From assembly GCF_000828915.1 (NCBI RefSeq), contig NZ_AP014569.1:992001-1056000 (forward strand): a DNA stretch of 64,000 nucleotides, written 5' to 3'. The DNA is from Serpentinimonas maccroryi (GTDB lineage Bacteria; Pseudomonadota; Gammaproteobacteria; Burkholderiales; Burkholderiaceae_C). Shown piece by piece: positions 53,440 through 61,494 of this stretch (positions are counted from its first letter, which is position 1; every line of letters starts with the position of its first letter). The notes under the pieces are model-generated. The model saw only the letters and a program-made list of their open reading frames with translations, made no database searches and had not been told where the DNA came from. The position numbers were made by a program, and so were the translations under genes.

Positions 53440-54063
53440 ATGAGTGTGATGGCTAAGCGCGGTTTGGTTTACGTGGTCGATGACGATGAGGCGGTGCGCG
53501 ACTCGCTGCAGTGGCTGCTCGAGGGCAAAGACTACCGGGTGCGTTGCTTCGAGTCCGCCGAGGCTTTTTTAAGCCGCTACGACCCGCGCGAAGTGGCCTG
53601 CCTAGTGGCCGACATCCGCATGGGCGGCATGAGCGGCATGGAGCTGCAAGACCGGCTGCTCGAACGCCACTCCCCCTTGCCGATCGTCTTCATCACCGGC
53701 CACGGCGACGTGCCCATGGCGGTGCAGACGATGAAAAAAGGCGCGCTCGATTTCATCCAAAAACCCTTCAACGAGCAGCAGCTCATGGCCTTGGTCGATC
53801 GCATGCTCGAGACGGCGCGCACCGCCTTTGCCGACCTCCAGCAAGCCGCCAGCCGCGAAGCCCTGATGGCCCGGCTCACCGGGCGCGAATCGCAGGTGCT
53901 CGAGCGCATCGTGGCCGGGCGGCTCAACAAGCAGATCGCCGACGACCTCAATATCAGCATCAAAACGGTGGAGGCGCACCGCGCCAACATCATGGAAAAG
54001 CTCGGCGCCAACACGGTCGCCGATCTGCTCAAAATCGCCTTGGCCCCGGGCGCCAAAGCCTAA
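53440..54063 (+). CDS. FixJ/LuxR-type response regulator
   Basis: A 207-residue regulator. The receiver domain has [12 protein letters not shown], the phospho-acceptor Asp in [38 protein letters not shown] with the conserved Lys, and a linker. The C-terminal LuxR-type helix-turn-helix is [44 protein letters not shown]. It lies 55 bases after the sensor kinase and is its evident partner. By analogy DctR-like regulators act on organic-acid uptake; the targets here are unknown, and the PDH operon is an obvious candidate because of position. Confidence 0.94.
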   Translation: MSVMAKRGLVYVVDDDEAVRDSLQWLLEGKDYRVRCFESAEAFLSRYDPREVACLVADIRMGGMSGMELQDRLLERHSPLPIVFITGHGDVPMAVQTMKKGALDFIQKPFNEQQLMALVDRMLETARTAFADLQQAASREALMARLTGRESQVLERIVAGRLNKQIADDLNISIKTVEAHRANIMEKLGANTVADLLKIALAPGAKA

Positions 54064-54094
54064 CCCCTTACCTTTTATCACCTCTAATTTTGCA

Positions 54095-54949
54095 ATGACT
54101 GCACACTTGATCGACGGCGTGGCGCTGTCGCGGCAACTGCGCGCCGATCTGGCGCAGCGCGTAAGCACCCTAGCGGCGCACGGCCACCGGCCCGGCTTGG
54201 CGGTGCTGCTGGTGGGCGAGGATCCGGCCAGCCAGGTGTACGTGCGCAACAAGGTCAAGGCCTGCGCCGAGGCCGGCATCCACTCGCTGCTCGAACGCCA
54301 CCCCGCCAGCCTGAGCCAAGCCGAGTTGCTGGCGCGCATCGCCGCGCTCAACGCCGACCCGAGCATCCACGGCATTTTGGTGCAGCTGCCGCTGCCGCCG
54401 CAGATCGACGCACAGCGCGTGATCGAAGCCATCAGCCCAGCCAAAGATGTGGACGGGTTTCACATCGCCAGCGCCGGGGCGCTGCTGGTCGGGCAGCCCG
54501 GTTTCTGGCCCTGCACCCCCTACGGCTGTCTGAAAATGCTGGAGCACATCGGCTGCGACTTGCGCGGCAAGCACGCCGTGGTCATCGGGCGCAGCAACAT
54601 CGTGGGCAAACCGATGGCGCTGCTGCTGCTGCAACGCGACGCCACCGTGACCCTGTGCCACTCGCGCACCCCAGACCTCAAAACCCACACCCGGCAAGCC
54701 GACGTGATCGTGGCCGCGGTGGGCAAGGCCGGGCTGCTCACGGCCGACATGGTCAAACCCGGCGCCGTGGTGCTCGACGTGGGCATGAACCGCGACGCCG
54801 CCGGCAAACTGTGTGGTGACGTGGATTTTGCCGGCGTCAAAGAGGTCGCCGGCTACCTCACGCCAGTGCCCGGCGGCGTCGGGCCCATGACCATCACCAT
54901 GCTGCTGAGCAACACCGTGCAGGCGGCCGAACGCGCCGCGGCCGCTTAG
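54095..54949 (+). CDS. folD: Methylenetetrahydrofolate dehydrogenase/cyclohydrolase
   Basis: A 284-residue FolD, interconverting 5,10-methylene-THF and 10-formyl-THF with NADP+. The family signatures are [25 protein letters not shown] with the catalytic Lys, [38 protein letters not shown], and the C-terminal [18 protein letters not shown]. It provides one-carbon units used by enzymes such as PurH. It converges with greA, with 16 bases between the stops. Confidence 0.97.
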   Translation: MTAHLIDGVALSRQLRADLAQRVSTLAAHGHRPGLAVLLVGEDPASQVYVRNKVKACAEAGIHSLLERHPASLSQAELLARIAALNADPSIHGILVQLPLPPQIDAQRVIEAISPAKDVDGFHIASAGALLVGQPGFWPCTPYGCLKMLEHIGCDLRGKHAVVIGRSNIVGKPMALLLLQRDATVTLCHSRTPDLKTHTRQADVIVAAVGKAGLLTADMVKPGAVVLDVGMNRDAAGKLCGDVDFAGVKEVAGYLTPVPGGVGPMTITMLLSNTVQAAERAAAA

Positions 54950-54965
54950 CCTCTGGGTGGGCTGC

Positions 54966-55442
54966 TTACTGGTAGCGCACCGCCATGATTTCGTAGCGCT
55001 TGACGCCGCCCGGGGCCTGCACCTCGGCCACGTCGCCTTCCACCTTGCCGATCAGGGCGCGCGCGATCGGGCTCGAGATGTTGATCAGGCCCTGCTTGAG
55101 GTCGGCCTCGTCTTCGCCCACGATCTGGTACGTAACCGCCGCGCCACTGAGTTCGTCTTCGAGCTCGACGATGGCCCCAAACACCACCCGGCCGCCGGCG
55201 TCGAGCGTGGCCGGGTCGATGACCTGAGCCTGCGCCAGCTTGCTCTCGATTTCGGCGATGCGGCCTTCGATGAAGCCCTGGCGCTCTTTGGCGGCGTCGT
55301 AGTCGGCGTTCTCGCTCAGGTCGCCTTGGGCGCGCGCCTCGGAGATGGCGTTGATGACCGCCGGGCGGTCGCTGGATTTGAGGCGCTGCAACTCGGATTT
55401 GAGCTGTTCGGCGCCGCGCTTGGTTACGGGATAGGTGGGCAT
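54966..55442 (-). CDS. greA: Transcription elongation factor GreA
   Basis: A 158-residue GreA, which enters the secondary channel of RNA polymerase and triggers transcript cleavage in backtracked complexes. The coiled-coil N-terminal domain begins [20 protein letters not shown], and the tip carries the acidic pair in [23 protein letters not shown]. The C-terminal FKBP-like domain has [25 protein letters not shown]. Length is standard. No gene lies in the 184 bases between it and tsaD. Confidence 0.97.
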   Translation of the reverse strand: MPTYPVTKRGAEQLKSELQRLKSSDRPAVINAISEARAQGDLSENADYDAAKERQGFIEGRIAEIESKLAQAQVIDPATLDAGGRVVFGAIVELEDELSGAAVTYQIVGEDEADLKQGLINISSPIARALIGKVEGDVAEVQAPGGVKRYEIMAVRYQ

Positions 55443-55626
55443 TGTTGCGTCTCCAAATGCGAACCGCCGAGCTGTGCAGACCCGGCGGTTGATGAACGGA
55501 TATTATGCCCGAACGCGGCTGCGCTCCACGGCGTGTCCACGGCGCTCGCGCGGCGCCCTCACTGCGCTTGCAGCACGATGTGCCCCTTAGATGGTGTAGC
55601 GCCTATCAAGCCGGTTGCGCGGCGGC

Positions 55627-56676
55627 TTAGGCGCTTGCGCTCTGCGCCAGCGGCCAGCGCGGCCGCACCGCGAAGCTGTAGCCCTCGCCGCGGGCGTCGG
55701 CGGGCATCAGGCCGGCTTGCCAGCGCATCGCGGCGGCCAGCGCGATCATGGCGCCGTTGTCGGTGCACAGGTGCAGCTCGGGGTAGTGCACGCGCAGCCC
55801 CAGGCGCTGGGCAGCGGCGTCGAGCTGCTGGCGCAAGCGCTGGTTGGCACCCACGCCGCCGGCCACCACCAGCCGCCGCAAACCGGTTTGCTGCAAGGCG
55901 GCGAGCGATTTTTTCAGCAGCACCTCGACGATGGCGGCCTCGGTGGCGGCGGCCAGATCGGCCCGGCGCGCGTCGATTTCAGCGCCCAGCTTGCGCACCT
56001 GCGTGAGCACTGCGGTTTTGAGGCCGGCAAAGGAAAAATCCAGATCGCCGCTGTGCAGCAGCGGGCGCGGCAGCTTGAAGGCGTCGGCGCGGCCGTGCTC
56101 AGCCAACCGCGCCAGCGCCGGGCCGCCGGGGTAGCCCAACCCGAGCAGCTTGGCCGATTTGTCGAAGGCCTCGCCGGCAGCGTCGTCGATGGTCTCGCCC
56201 AGCAAGTGGTAGCGCCCGACACCATCGACGCGCATCAGTTGCGTGTGCCCGCCCGAGACCAGCAGCGCCACAAACGGGAACTCGGGCGCATCGGCGCTCA
56301 AAAACGGCGACAGCAGATGCCCCTCGAGGTGGTGCACCCCGAGCGTGGGCTTGCCCAGCGCCGCCGCCATGCCGCACGCCACCCCGGCCCCCACCAGCAA
56401 GGCCCCAGCCAAGCCCGGGCCGCGCGTAAACGCCAAACAGTCGATCTGCTGCAGCGTGCAGTCGGCCTGCCGCAACACGCTGTGGGTGAGCGGCAACACG
56501 CGCCGGATGTGGTCGCGGCTGGCCAGTTCGGGCACCACGCCGCCATACGACTCGTGCATCTGCACCTGGCTGTGCAGGGCTTGGGCCAGCAGCCGCGGCG
56601 GAGCCGCACCGGCCTCGGCGCGCACCAAAGCCACCCCGGTTTCATCGCACGAGCTTTCGATTCCCAAAATCAGCAT
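55627..56676 (-). CDS. tsaD: tRNA N6-threonylcarbamoyladenosine transferase TsaD
   Basis: A 349-residue TsaD (Kae1/YgjD), transferring the threonylcarbamoyl group to A37 of tRNAs that read ANN codons. It starts [18 protein letters not shown]. Metal-binding histidines are in [12 protein letters not shown], and the nucleotide-binding part has [43 protein letters not shown] and [12 protein letters not shown]. The start is unambiguous. It is divergent from the NIT-ANTAR gene, with 83 bases between. Confidence 0.97.
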   Translation of the reverse strand: MLILGIESSCDETGVALVRAEAGAAPPRLLAQALHSQVQMHESYGGVVPELASRDHIRRVLPLTHSVLRQADCTLQQIDCLAFTRGPGLAGALLVGAGVACGMAAALGKPTLGVHHLEGHLLSPFLSADAPEFPFVALLVSGGHTQLMRVDGVGRYHLLGETIDDAAGEAFDKSAKLLGLGYPGGPALARLAEHGRADAFKLPRPLLHSGDLDFSFAGLKTAVLTQVRKLGAEIDARRADLAAATEAAIVEVLLKKSLAALQQTGLRRLVVAGGVGANQRLRQQLDAAAQRLGLRVHYPELHLCTDNGAMIALAAAMRWQAGLMPADARGEGYSFAVRPRWPLAQSASA

Positions 56677-56759
56677 GGGATGAGTGTAAGGCAGGCACGG
56701 TATTGCGCGACACCCTTACCGCGACACCCTCCCTCGCCCCATAAGGGCATGGAAATTGC

Positions 56760-58091
56760 TTGAAACATGTGCCGCAACCCCGGCGCCGCCTGACCACCCC
56801 CTCGATGACCTCCAGCCTCAGTTTCCTACTGGCCGCCAAACACACCGAACTGAGCGAGTTGCAGCGGCTGGCGCAGAGCATTGCGCTGGCCCGCAGCACC
56901 GCCGCGCTGGTGCATGAATTGCAACGCGAACGCGGACTCTCCAGCCTCTGGGTGGGGCAGGCCAGCATGGGGCAGGCCCCACCCGAATCGGACTTGCGCC
57001 AGCAAACCCGGTGCACCGACCGCTGGGTCGCGCAGTGGCTGCACGAGTCCGCAGCCTTGATCGCCGCCCCCTCAGCGCACGGTGCGCGGCTGTTGAGCCG
57101 GGTGGCCTACGCGCTGCAAGGGCTGGAGGCGCTGGCGCTGCTGCGCTCGCGCGTGGCCGCCATGGCACTGGGCACACAAGGCCTGTCGGCCGATTACGCG
57201 CGCCTGATCGCCAGTTTGCTGGCGGTCGTGTTCGAGGCCGCCGACAGCGCCAGCGCGCCCGAACTGCTGCGTCCACTGGTGGCGCTGTTCAACCTGATGC
57301 AAGGCAAAGAGTGGGCCGGCCAAGAGCGCGCCGCTGGCGCCGCCCTGCTCGCCAGCGCACAGGCGCAAGCGCACGAACAGGCGCACCTGATTGATCTGAT
57401 CGAGGCGCAGCAGCGTTGCCTGGAAGTGTTTGAGTCCTTTGCCAGCGCAGCGCTGCTGCCATTCTGGCAGGAGCGCCAGCGCGCCCAGCCTCTGGTCGAG
57501 CGCAGCCGCATGCGCCGTTTGCTGCTGCAAACACCGGCCGGTGGGGCGCTGGAGCCGGCACAGAGCAGGGTCTGGTTTGCCTGCTGCAGCCAGTGCATGG
57601 ACGAAATGCGCCCGGTCGAGGACCAATTGACGCAATCTTTGGTAGCTCAAGCCAGCGCCTGCATGGCGCAGGTGCAAGCCGAAATCGGGCAACTCGAACA
57701 GCGCCAGCACCAGGCCGGCAGCGCGGCCAACGGGGCCAACGGGGCCAGCGAAACACAGCGGAGCAGCGCGTTTTTTGAGGCTGCGCGCCCCACCCTCCAG
57801 CCCACACCCCAAGGGCTGGCGGGCGGTTTGGAAAAATCGGTGCTCGACCTGGTGCAAGAACAGGGCCAGCGGCTGCAAGCCGCCGCCGCCGAGTTGGAAA
57901 CGCTGCGCGCCAGCCTCAACGAGCGCAAACTGATCGAGCGCGCCAAAGGCCTGCTCATGGCGCACCAGCAGCTCGATGAGCCGACCGCACACAAAGCCCT
58001 GCGCGAGCTGGCCATGAACCAGAACAAGCGCATGGTGGATGTGGCCGAGGCGGTGCTCTCGATGAGCCGCCTGCTTGCACCAAGAAGGTAA
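56760..58091 (+). CDS. NIT-ANTAR nitrate-responsive antiterminator (NasR type)
   Basis: A 443-residue regulator. Most of the protein (~35-320) is the helical NIT sensor for nitrate/nitrite, with ARSTAALVHELQRERGLSS near its start. The C terminus (~383-437) is an ANTAR RNA-binding domain (RASLNERKLIERAKGLLMAHQQLDEPTAHKALRELAMNQNKRMVDVAEAVL). In Klebsiella, NasR binds the nas leader RNA when nitrate is present and prevents termination. The start is uncertain: TTG at 56760 has a GGA-type site seven bases upstream, while ATG at 56805 lacks one. It lies directly upstream of the leader with matching hairpins. Confidence 0.92.
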   Translation: MKHVPQPRRRLTTPSMTSSLSFLLAAKHTELSELQRLAQSIALARSTAALVHELQRERGLSSLWVGQASMGQAPPESDLRQQTRCTDRWVAQWLHESAALIAAPSAHGARLLSRVAYALQGLEALALLRSRVAAMALGTQGLSADYARLIASLLAVVFEAADSASAPELLRPLVALFNLMQGKEWAGQERAAGAALLASAQAQAHEQAHLIDLIEAQQRCLEVFESFASAALLPFWQERQRAQPLVERSRMRRLLLQTPAGGALEPAQSRVWFACCSQCMDEMRPVEDQLTQSLVAQASACMAQVQAEIGQLEQRQHQAGSAANGANGASETQRSSAFFEAARPTLQPTPQGLAGGLEKSVLDLVQEQGQRLQAAAAELETLRASLNERKLIERAKGLLMAHQQLDEPTAHKALRELAMNQNKRMVDVAEAVLSMSRLLAPRR

Positions 58092-58186
58092 GCAACCGGG
58101 CCCGAATTTGGTGCGCCGGGGCGGCAAAAGGGTGCAAAGGCAGCACCAGAGCCCCAATCACCCCGCAAAATCAACCCCAAAGCACT

Positions 58187-58204
58187 TTGGCACGGAATCT
58201 GCTT
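58187..58204 (+). promoter_or_regulatory. Sigma-54 promoter of the nitrate assimilation operon
   Basis: TTGGCACGGAATCTGCTT matches the sigma-54 consensus TTGGCAC-N5-TTGCT with one mismatch. The invariant GG (58189-58190) and GC (58201-58202) are separated by exactly ten bases. Transcription would start near 58214, three bases before the first leader hairpin. This implies NtrC-type nitrogen control in addition to the nitrate signal. Confidence 0.85.
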
Positions 58205-58216
58205 GATTGACTGCAT

Positions 58217-58242
58217 GGTTCGCGCCAATGGCGGCTCGAACC
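58217..58242 (+). promoter_or_regulatory. ANTAR-target hairpin P1 in the nitrate operon leader
   Basis: GGTTCGCGCC (58217-58226) pairs with GGCTCGAACC (58233-58242) over ten positions with a single C-U mismatch. The six-base loop is AATGGC (58227-58232), with A at position 1 and G at position 4, the signature of ANTAR-bound loops. It begins three bases after the predicted transcription start. Confidence 0.85.
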
Positions 58243-58258
58243 CGGCTCGCAGAGCCGC
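58231..58258 (+). promoter_or_regulatory. Alternative pairing in the leader that competes with P1
   Basis: GCGGCTC (58231-58237), which forms the end of the P1 loop and the start of its 3' arm, can pair perfectly with GAGCCGC (58252-58258) in the linker before P2. The linker alone can also fold as CGGCTC-GCA-GAGCCG (58243-58257). These options exclude or frame P1 and could set its lifetime. Function is inferred. Confidence 0.5.
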
Positions 58259-58276
58259 AGGGGCAACGGCGTCCCT
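58259..58276 (+). promoter_or_regulatory. ANTAR-target hairpin P2 in the nitrate operon leader
   Basis: AGGGGC (58259-58264) pairs with GTCCCT (58271-58276), including one G-U, around the six-base loop AACGGC (58265-58270), again with A1 and G4. Its loop and 3' arm form the 5' arm of the following terminator, so P2 and the terminator cannot coexist, as in known ANTAR leaders. Confidence 0.85.
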
Positions 58277-58317
58277 CCAACCCGCTTTCACGGTGGGCAC
58301 TGGAGGACGCCGTTTTT
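58265..58317 (+). terminator. Intrinsic leader terminator before the nrtA-like gene
   Basis: AACGGCGTCC (58265-58274) pairs perfectly with GGACGCCGTT (58305-58314). After a one-base bulge, TCCA pairs with TGGA, and the stem ends in TTTTT (58313-58317). It ends 46 bases before the nrtA-like start codon. Default termination here would be relieved when the NIT-ANTAR protein stabilises P1 and P2. Confidence 0.9.
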
Positions 58318-58363
58318 CATTTTCTGCAGCGCCTTTCGATTGTTCATTGTTCCAGGAGTTGTC

Positions 58364-59731
58364 ATGCCCGCGTTCAGCCCTATCCCATCTAAGCCCTGGC
58401 CCGCCTTGGCGCCAGACTCTGCCAGCCCTGCGGCAAATGGCCAGGCAGCCGGCCCGGCGCCAGCCGCCGACGTCGCCACACACAGCGGGCGCCGCAGCGC
58501 CCTGCGCCAAGGGGCTGCGCTCGCTGGCGCCGCCCTGTTGGCCACTGCCGGCACCGGCCTGATGCCCGGCCTGCGCTCGATCGCCCACGCCCAAGGCGCG
58601 GCGCGGCCCGAGCTCGAGGAGGTGCGCATCGGCTTCATCCCGCTCACCGACAGCGCCTCGGTGATCATGGCCTCGGTGCTGGAGCTGGACCGCAAACATG
58701 GGGTGCGCATCGTCCTGTCCAAGGAAGCCAGTTGGGCCGGTCTGCGCGACAAGCTGCTCAACGGCGAACTGCATATGGCGCATTCGCTCTATGGCCTGAT
58801 CTACGGGCTGCAACTGGGGCTGGGCGGGCCGCGCACCGATATGTCGGTGCTGATGACGCTCAACCGCAACGGCCAAGGCATCACCCTAAGCCGCCAACTG
58901 GCCGAGCGCGGCGCGGTGGACTTGGCCACGCTGACGCAACTGATGGCACGCGAGCGCCGCGACTACACCTTCGCCCAGACCTTCCCCACCGGCACCCACG
59001 CCATGTGGCTGTACTACTGGCTGGCCAGCGCCGGCGTCAACGCGCTGCGTGACACCAAGGTCATCACGGTGCCGCCGCCGCAGATGGTGGCCAATATGCG
59101 CGTGGGCAACATGGACGGGTTCTGCGTCGGCGAACCGTGGAACCACCGCGCCATCGTGGACCGCATCGGCATCACCGCCGCCAACACCCAAGATGTGTGG
59201 CCCGACCACCCCGAGAAGGTGCTGGGCGCGCGCGCCGACTTCGTGCGCCGCCACCCCCACACCGCGCGCGCCGTGATGATGGCGGTGCTCGAAGCCAGCC
59301 GCTGGATCGACGCCAGCCTGCAAAACAAGCTGCGCATGGCCGAGACCATCGCCGCCCGCCCCTTTGTCAACACCAGCGTCAATGTGATCCGGGATCGCAT
59401 TCTGGGGCGCTACCAAAACGGCCTCGGGCGCACCTGGGACGACCCCAAACACATGAAGTTCTTTGACGGCGGCGCGGTCAACTTCCCGTTCCTGTCCGAT
59501 GGCATGTGGTTCCTGACCCAGTTCAAACGCTGGGGCCTGCTGCGCGAGCACCCCAACTACCTGCAAGTGGCGCAGCAGATCAACCAGATCGAGCTCTACC
59601 GTCAGGCCGCGACGCAACTCAACATCAGCGTGCCGCGCGAGCCGCTGCGCAGCAGCACCCTGATGGATGGCGTGGTCTGGAACGGCCGCGACCCGGCGCG
59701 CTACGCCGACAGCTTCAGCGTCAAAGCCTAA
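58364..59731 (+). CDS. nrtA: Nitrate ABC transporter substrate-binding protein (NrtA/NasF type)
   Basis: A 455-residue exported binding protein of the NrtA/CmpA family. A twin-arginine signal (SGRRSALRQGAALAGAALL) is preceded by an unusually long, Pro/Ala-rich N region of ~40 residues, and the mature part starts near ELEEVRIGFIPLTDSASVIMA. Family features include GELHMAHSLYGLIYGLQLG, RNGQGITLS, FPTGTHAMWLYYWLASAG and MRVGNMDGFCVGEPWN. ATG at 58364 has CAGGAG seven bases upstream. It is the first gene behind the sigma-54 promoter and antitermination leader. Nitrate rather than bicarbonate is inferred from the adjacent nirB. Confidence 0.92.
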   Translation: MPAFSPIPSKPWPALAPDSASPAANGQAAGPAPAADVATHSGRRSALRQGAALAGAALLATAGTGLMPGLRSIAHAQGAARPELEEVRIGFIPLTDSASVIMASVLELDRKHGVRIVLSKEASWAGLRDKLLNGELHMAHSLYGLIYGLQLGLGGPRTDMSVLMTLNRNGQGITLSRQLAERGAVDLATLTQLMARERRDYTFAQTFPTGTHAMWLYYWLASAGVNALRDTKVITVPPPQMVANMRVGNMDGFCVGEPWNHRAIVDRIGITAANTQDVWPDHPEKVLGARADFVRRHPHTARAVMMAVLEASRWIDASLQNKLRMAETIAARPFVNTSVNVIRDRILGRYQNGLGRTWDDPKHMKFFDGGAVNFPFLSDGMWFLTQFKRWGLLREHPNYLQVAQQINQIELYRQAATQLNISVPREPLRSSTLMDGVVWNGRDPARYADSFSVKA

Positions 59732-59743
59732 GGAGCCGCCACC

Positions 59744-60667
59744 ATGGTCAGCGCCGTCTTTCATACCCCCCGACCGCTGGAGAGCAGCCACGCGGCCAGC
59801 GCCCCGGCTGCACATGCCCACACCCCAACCGCCCCGGCCACCCAAGCCGTCAAACTGGCGCCCAGCCCCCAAGGGCCGCGCTGGGACGTCAGCGCATGGC
59901 CGCCCCAGGTCGTGCCGCCGCTGTTGGGTTTGCTGCTGCTCATCGGCCTGTGGCATTTGGCCGCCAGCGGCGGCGAAGGCCAGTTCCCAACCCCGGGCGC
60001 GACCTGGAGCGCGGCGCTGGAGCTGTTCTCCGACCCCTTCTTCGTCAACGGCCCCAGCGATGTCGGCATCGGCTGGCAGGTGCTCAGCTCGCTCGAGCGC
60101 GTCGGGTTGGGCTTCGGTCTGGCGGCCTTGGTGGGCATTCCGCTGGGTTTTCTGATCGGGCGCTCGGTCTTTGCCGGGCGCATGTGCGCGCCGCTCATCA
60201 GCCTGTTCAAGCCGGTGTCGCCGCTGGCCTGGCTGCCGATTGGGCTGCTGGTGTTCCAAGGCACCGAAGCGGCGGCGATCTGGACCATCTTTATCTGCTC
60301 GATCTGGCCCATGATCATCAACACCGCCGTCGGCGTGCAGCGCGTACCGCAAGACTACCTGAACGTGGCGCGCGTGCTCAACCTGAGCGAGTGGACCATC
60401 CTGACCCAGATCTTGCTGCCCGCCGTGCTGCCCTACGTGCTCACCGGCGTGCGCCTGGCCGTGGGCACCGCTTGGCTGGTGATCGTGGCGGCCGAAATGC
60501 TGACCGGCGGCGTGGGCATCGGCTTTTGGATCTGGGACGAGTGGAACAACCTCAACATCACGAACATCATCGTGGCGATTTTCGTCATCGGCCTGGTCGG
60601 CCTGTTGCTGGAGTGGGCCTTGGTGAGCATCGCCCGCGCCTTTACTTTCGAGGAAGTCAAATCATGA
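59744..60667 (+). CDS. nrtB: Nitrate ABC transporter permease
   Basis: A 307-residue inner-membrane permease of the NrtB/SsuC family. A low-complexity N-terminal extension of ~60 residues precedes the first helix (VVPPLLGLLLLIGLWHLAA). About six helices follow, with FKPVSPLAWLPIGLLVF, and an EAA-type loop RVPQDYLNVARVLNLSEWTILTQILLPAVLPYVLTG. ATG at 59744 has AAGGAG upstream, 12 bases after the nrtA-like stop. The ATPase gene overlaps its end (ATGA). Confidence 0.94.
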   Translation: MVSAVFHTPRPLESSHAASAPAAHAHTPTAPATQAVKLAPSPQGPRWDVSAWPPQVVPPLLGLLLLIGLWHLAASGGEGQFPTPGATWSAALELFSDPFFVNGPSDVGIGWQVLSSLERVGLGFGLAALVGIPLGFLIGRSVFAGRMCAPLISLFKPVSPLAWLPIGLLVFQGTEAAAIWTIFICSIWPMIINTAVGVQRVPQDYLNVARVLNLSEWTILTQILLPAVLPYVLTGVRLAVGTAWLVIVAAEMLTGGVGIGFWIWDEWNNLNITNIIVAIFVIGLVGLLLEWALVSIARAFTFEEVKS

Positions 60668-61494
60668 ACGACAGCTCCTACATCTTGATCGAGGGCGTGG
60701 CACAGCGCTTCAAAACCCAGCGCGGCGAGTTCGAGGCCCTGCGCCAGATCGACCTGCGCATCGCCAAGGGCGAGTTCGTGACCCTGATCGGGCACTCGGG
60801 TTGCGGCAAATCGACCCTGCTCAACCTGATCGCCGGCCTGACCACGCCGACCTCGGGGCTGCTGCTGTGCGCCGGGCGCGAGATCGCCGGCCCGGGGCCT
60901 GAGCGCGCCGTGGTGTTTCAAAACCACTCCCTGCTGCCTTGGCTCACCTGTTTTGAGAACGTGCACCTGGGCGTCAAGCGCGTCTTTGGGGCCGGATCGC
61001 GCAGCGCCGGGGCCAAGTCGGAGAGCAAAGCCGAACTGGCGGCGCGCACCCACGCGGCGCTGGAGCTGGTGGGCCTGAGCCACGCCGCGCAACGGCGCCC
61101 GGGGGAAATCAGCGGCGGCATGAAGCAGCGCGTCGGCATCGCGCGCGCGCTGGCCATGGAGCCCAAGGTGCTGCTGCTCGATGAGCCCTTCGGCGCGCTC
61201 GACGCCCTGACACGCGCCAAGCTGCAAGACGAACTGCTTGAGATCGTGGTTCGCACCCACAGCACCGTGGTGATGGTGACGCACGACGTGGATGAAGCGG
61301 TGCTGCTCTCGGACCGCATCGTGATGCTCACCAACGGCCCCTCGGCCACCATCGGTGAGGTGCTGACGGTGCCCCTGGCGCGCCCGCGCCAGCGCGTGGC
61401 ACTGGCGGACCACCCCACGTACCTGCAATGCCGCAAAGAAGTGCTCGATTTTTTGTACACCCGCCAGACGCACGTGCACAAAGAGGCCGCATGA
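60664..61494 (+). CDS. nrtD: Nitrate ABC transporter ATP-binding protein
   Basis: A 276-residue ATPase energising nitrate uptake. Walker A is GHSGCGKST at ~40-48, the Q-loop VVFQNHSLLPWLT, signature ISGGMKQRVGIARALA, Walker B VLLLDEPFGALD and the H-loop VMVTHDVDEAV. It is the short NrtD/NasD form without a fused binding-protein domain. The ATG at 60664 overlaps the permease stop, and its own stop overlaps the nirB start (TGATG), so the whole operon is translationally coupled. Confidence 0.94.
   Translation: MNDSSYILIEGVAQRFKTQRGEFEALRQIDLRIAKGEFVTLIGHSGCGKSTLLNLIAGLTTPTSGLLLCAGREIAGPGPERAVVFQNHSLLPWLTCFENVHLGVKRVFGAGSRSAGAKSESKAELAARTHAALELVGLSHAAQRRPGEISGGMKQRVGIARALAMEPKVLLLDEPFGALDALTRAKLQDELLEIVVRTHSTVVMVTHDVDEAVLLSDRIVMLTNGPSATIGEVLTVPLARPRQRVALADHPTYLQCRKEVLDFLYTRQTHVHKEAA

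Noticed and set aside
58131-58147. GGTGC-N7-GCACC as an NtrC enhancer site
   Set aside because: NtrC sites have the half-sites in the opposite order (GCACC then GGTGC), and this one lies unusually close to the sigma-54 promoter. It may be chance.
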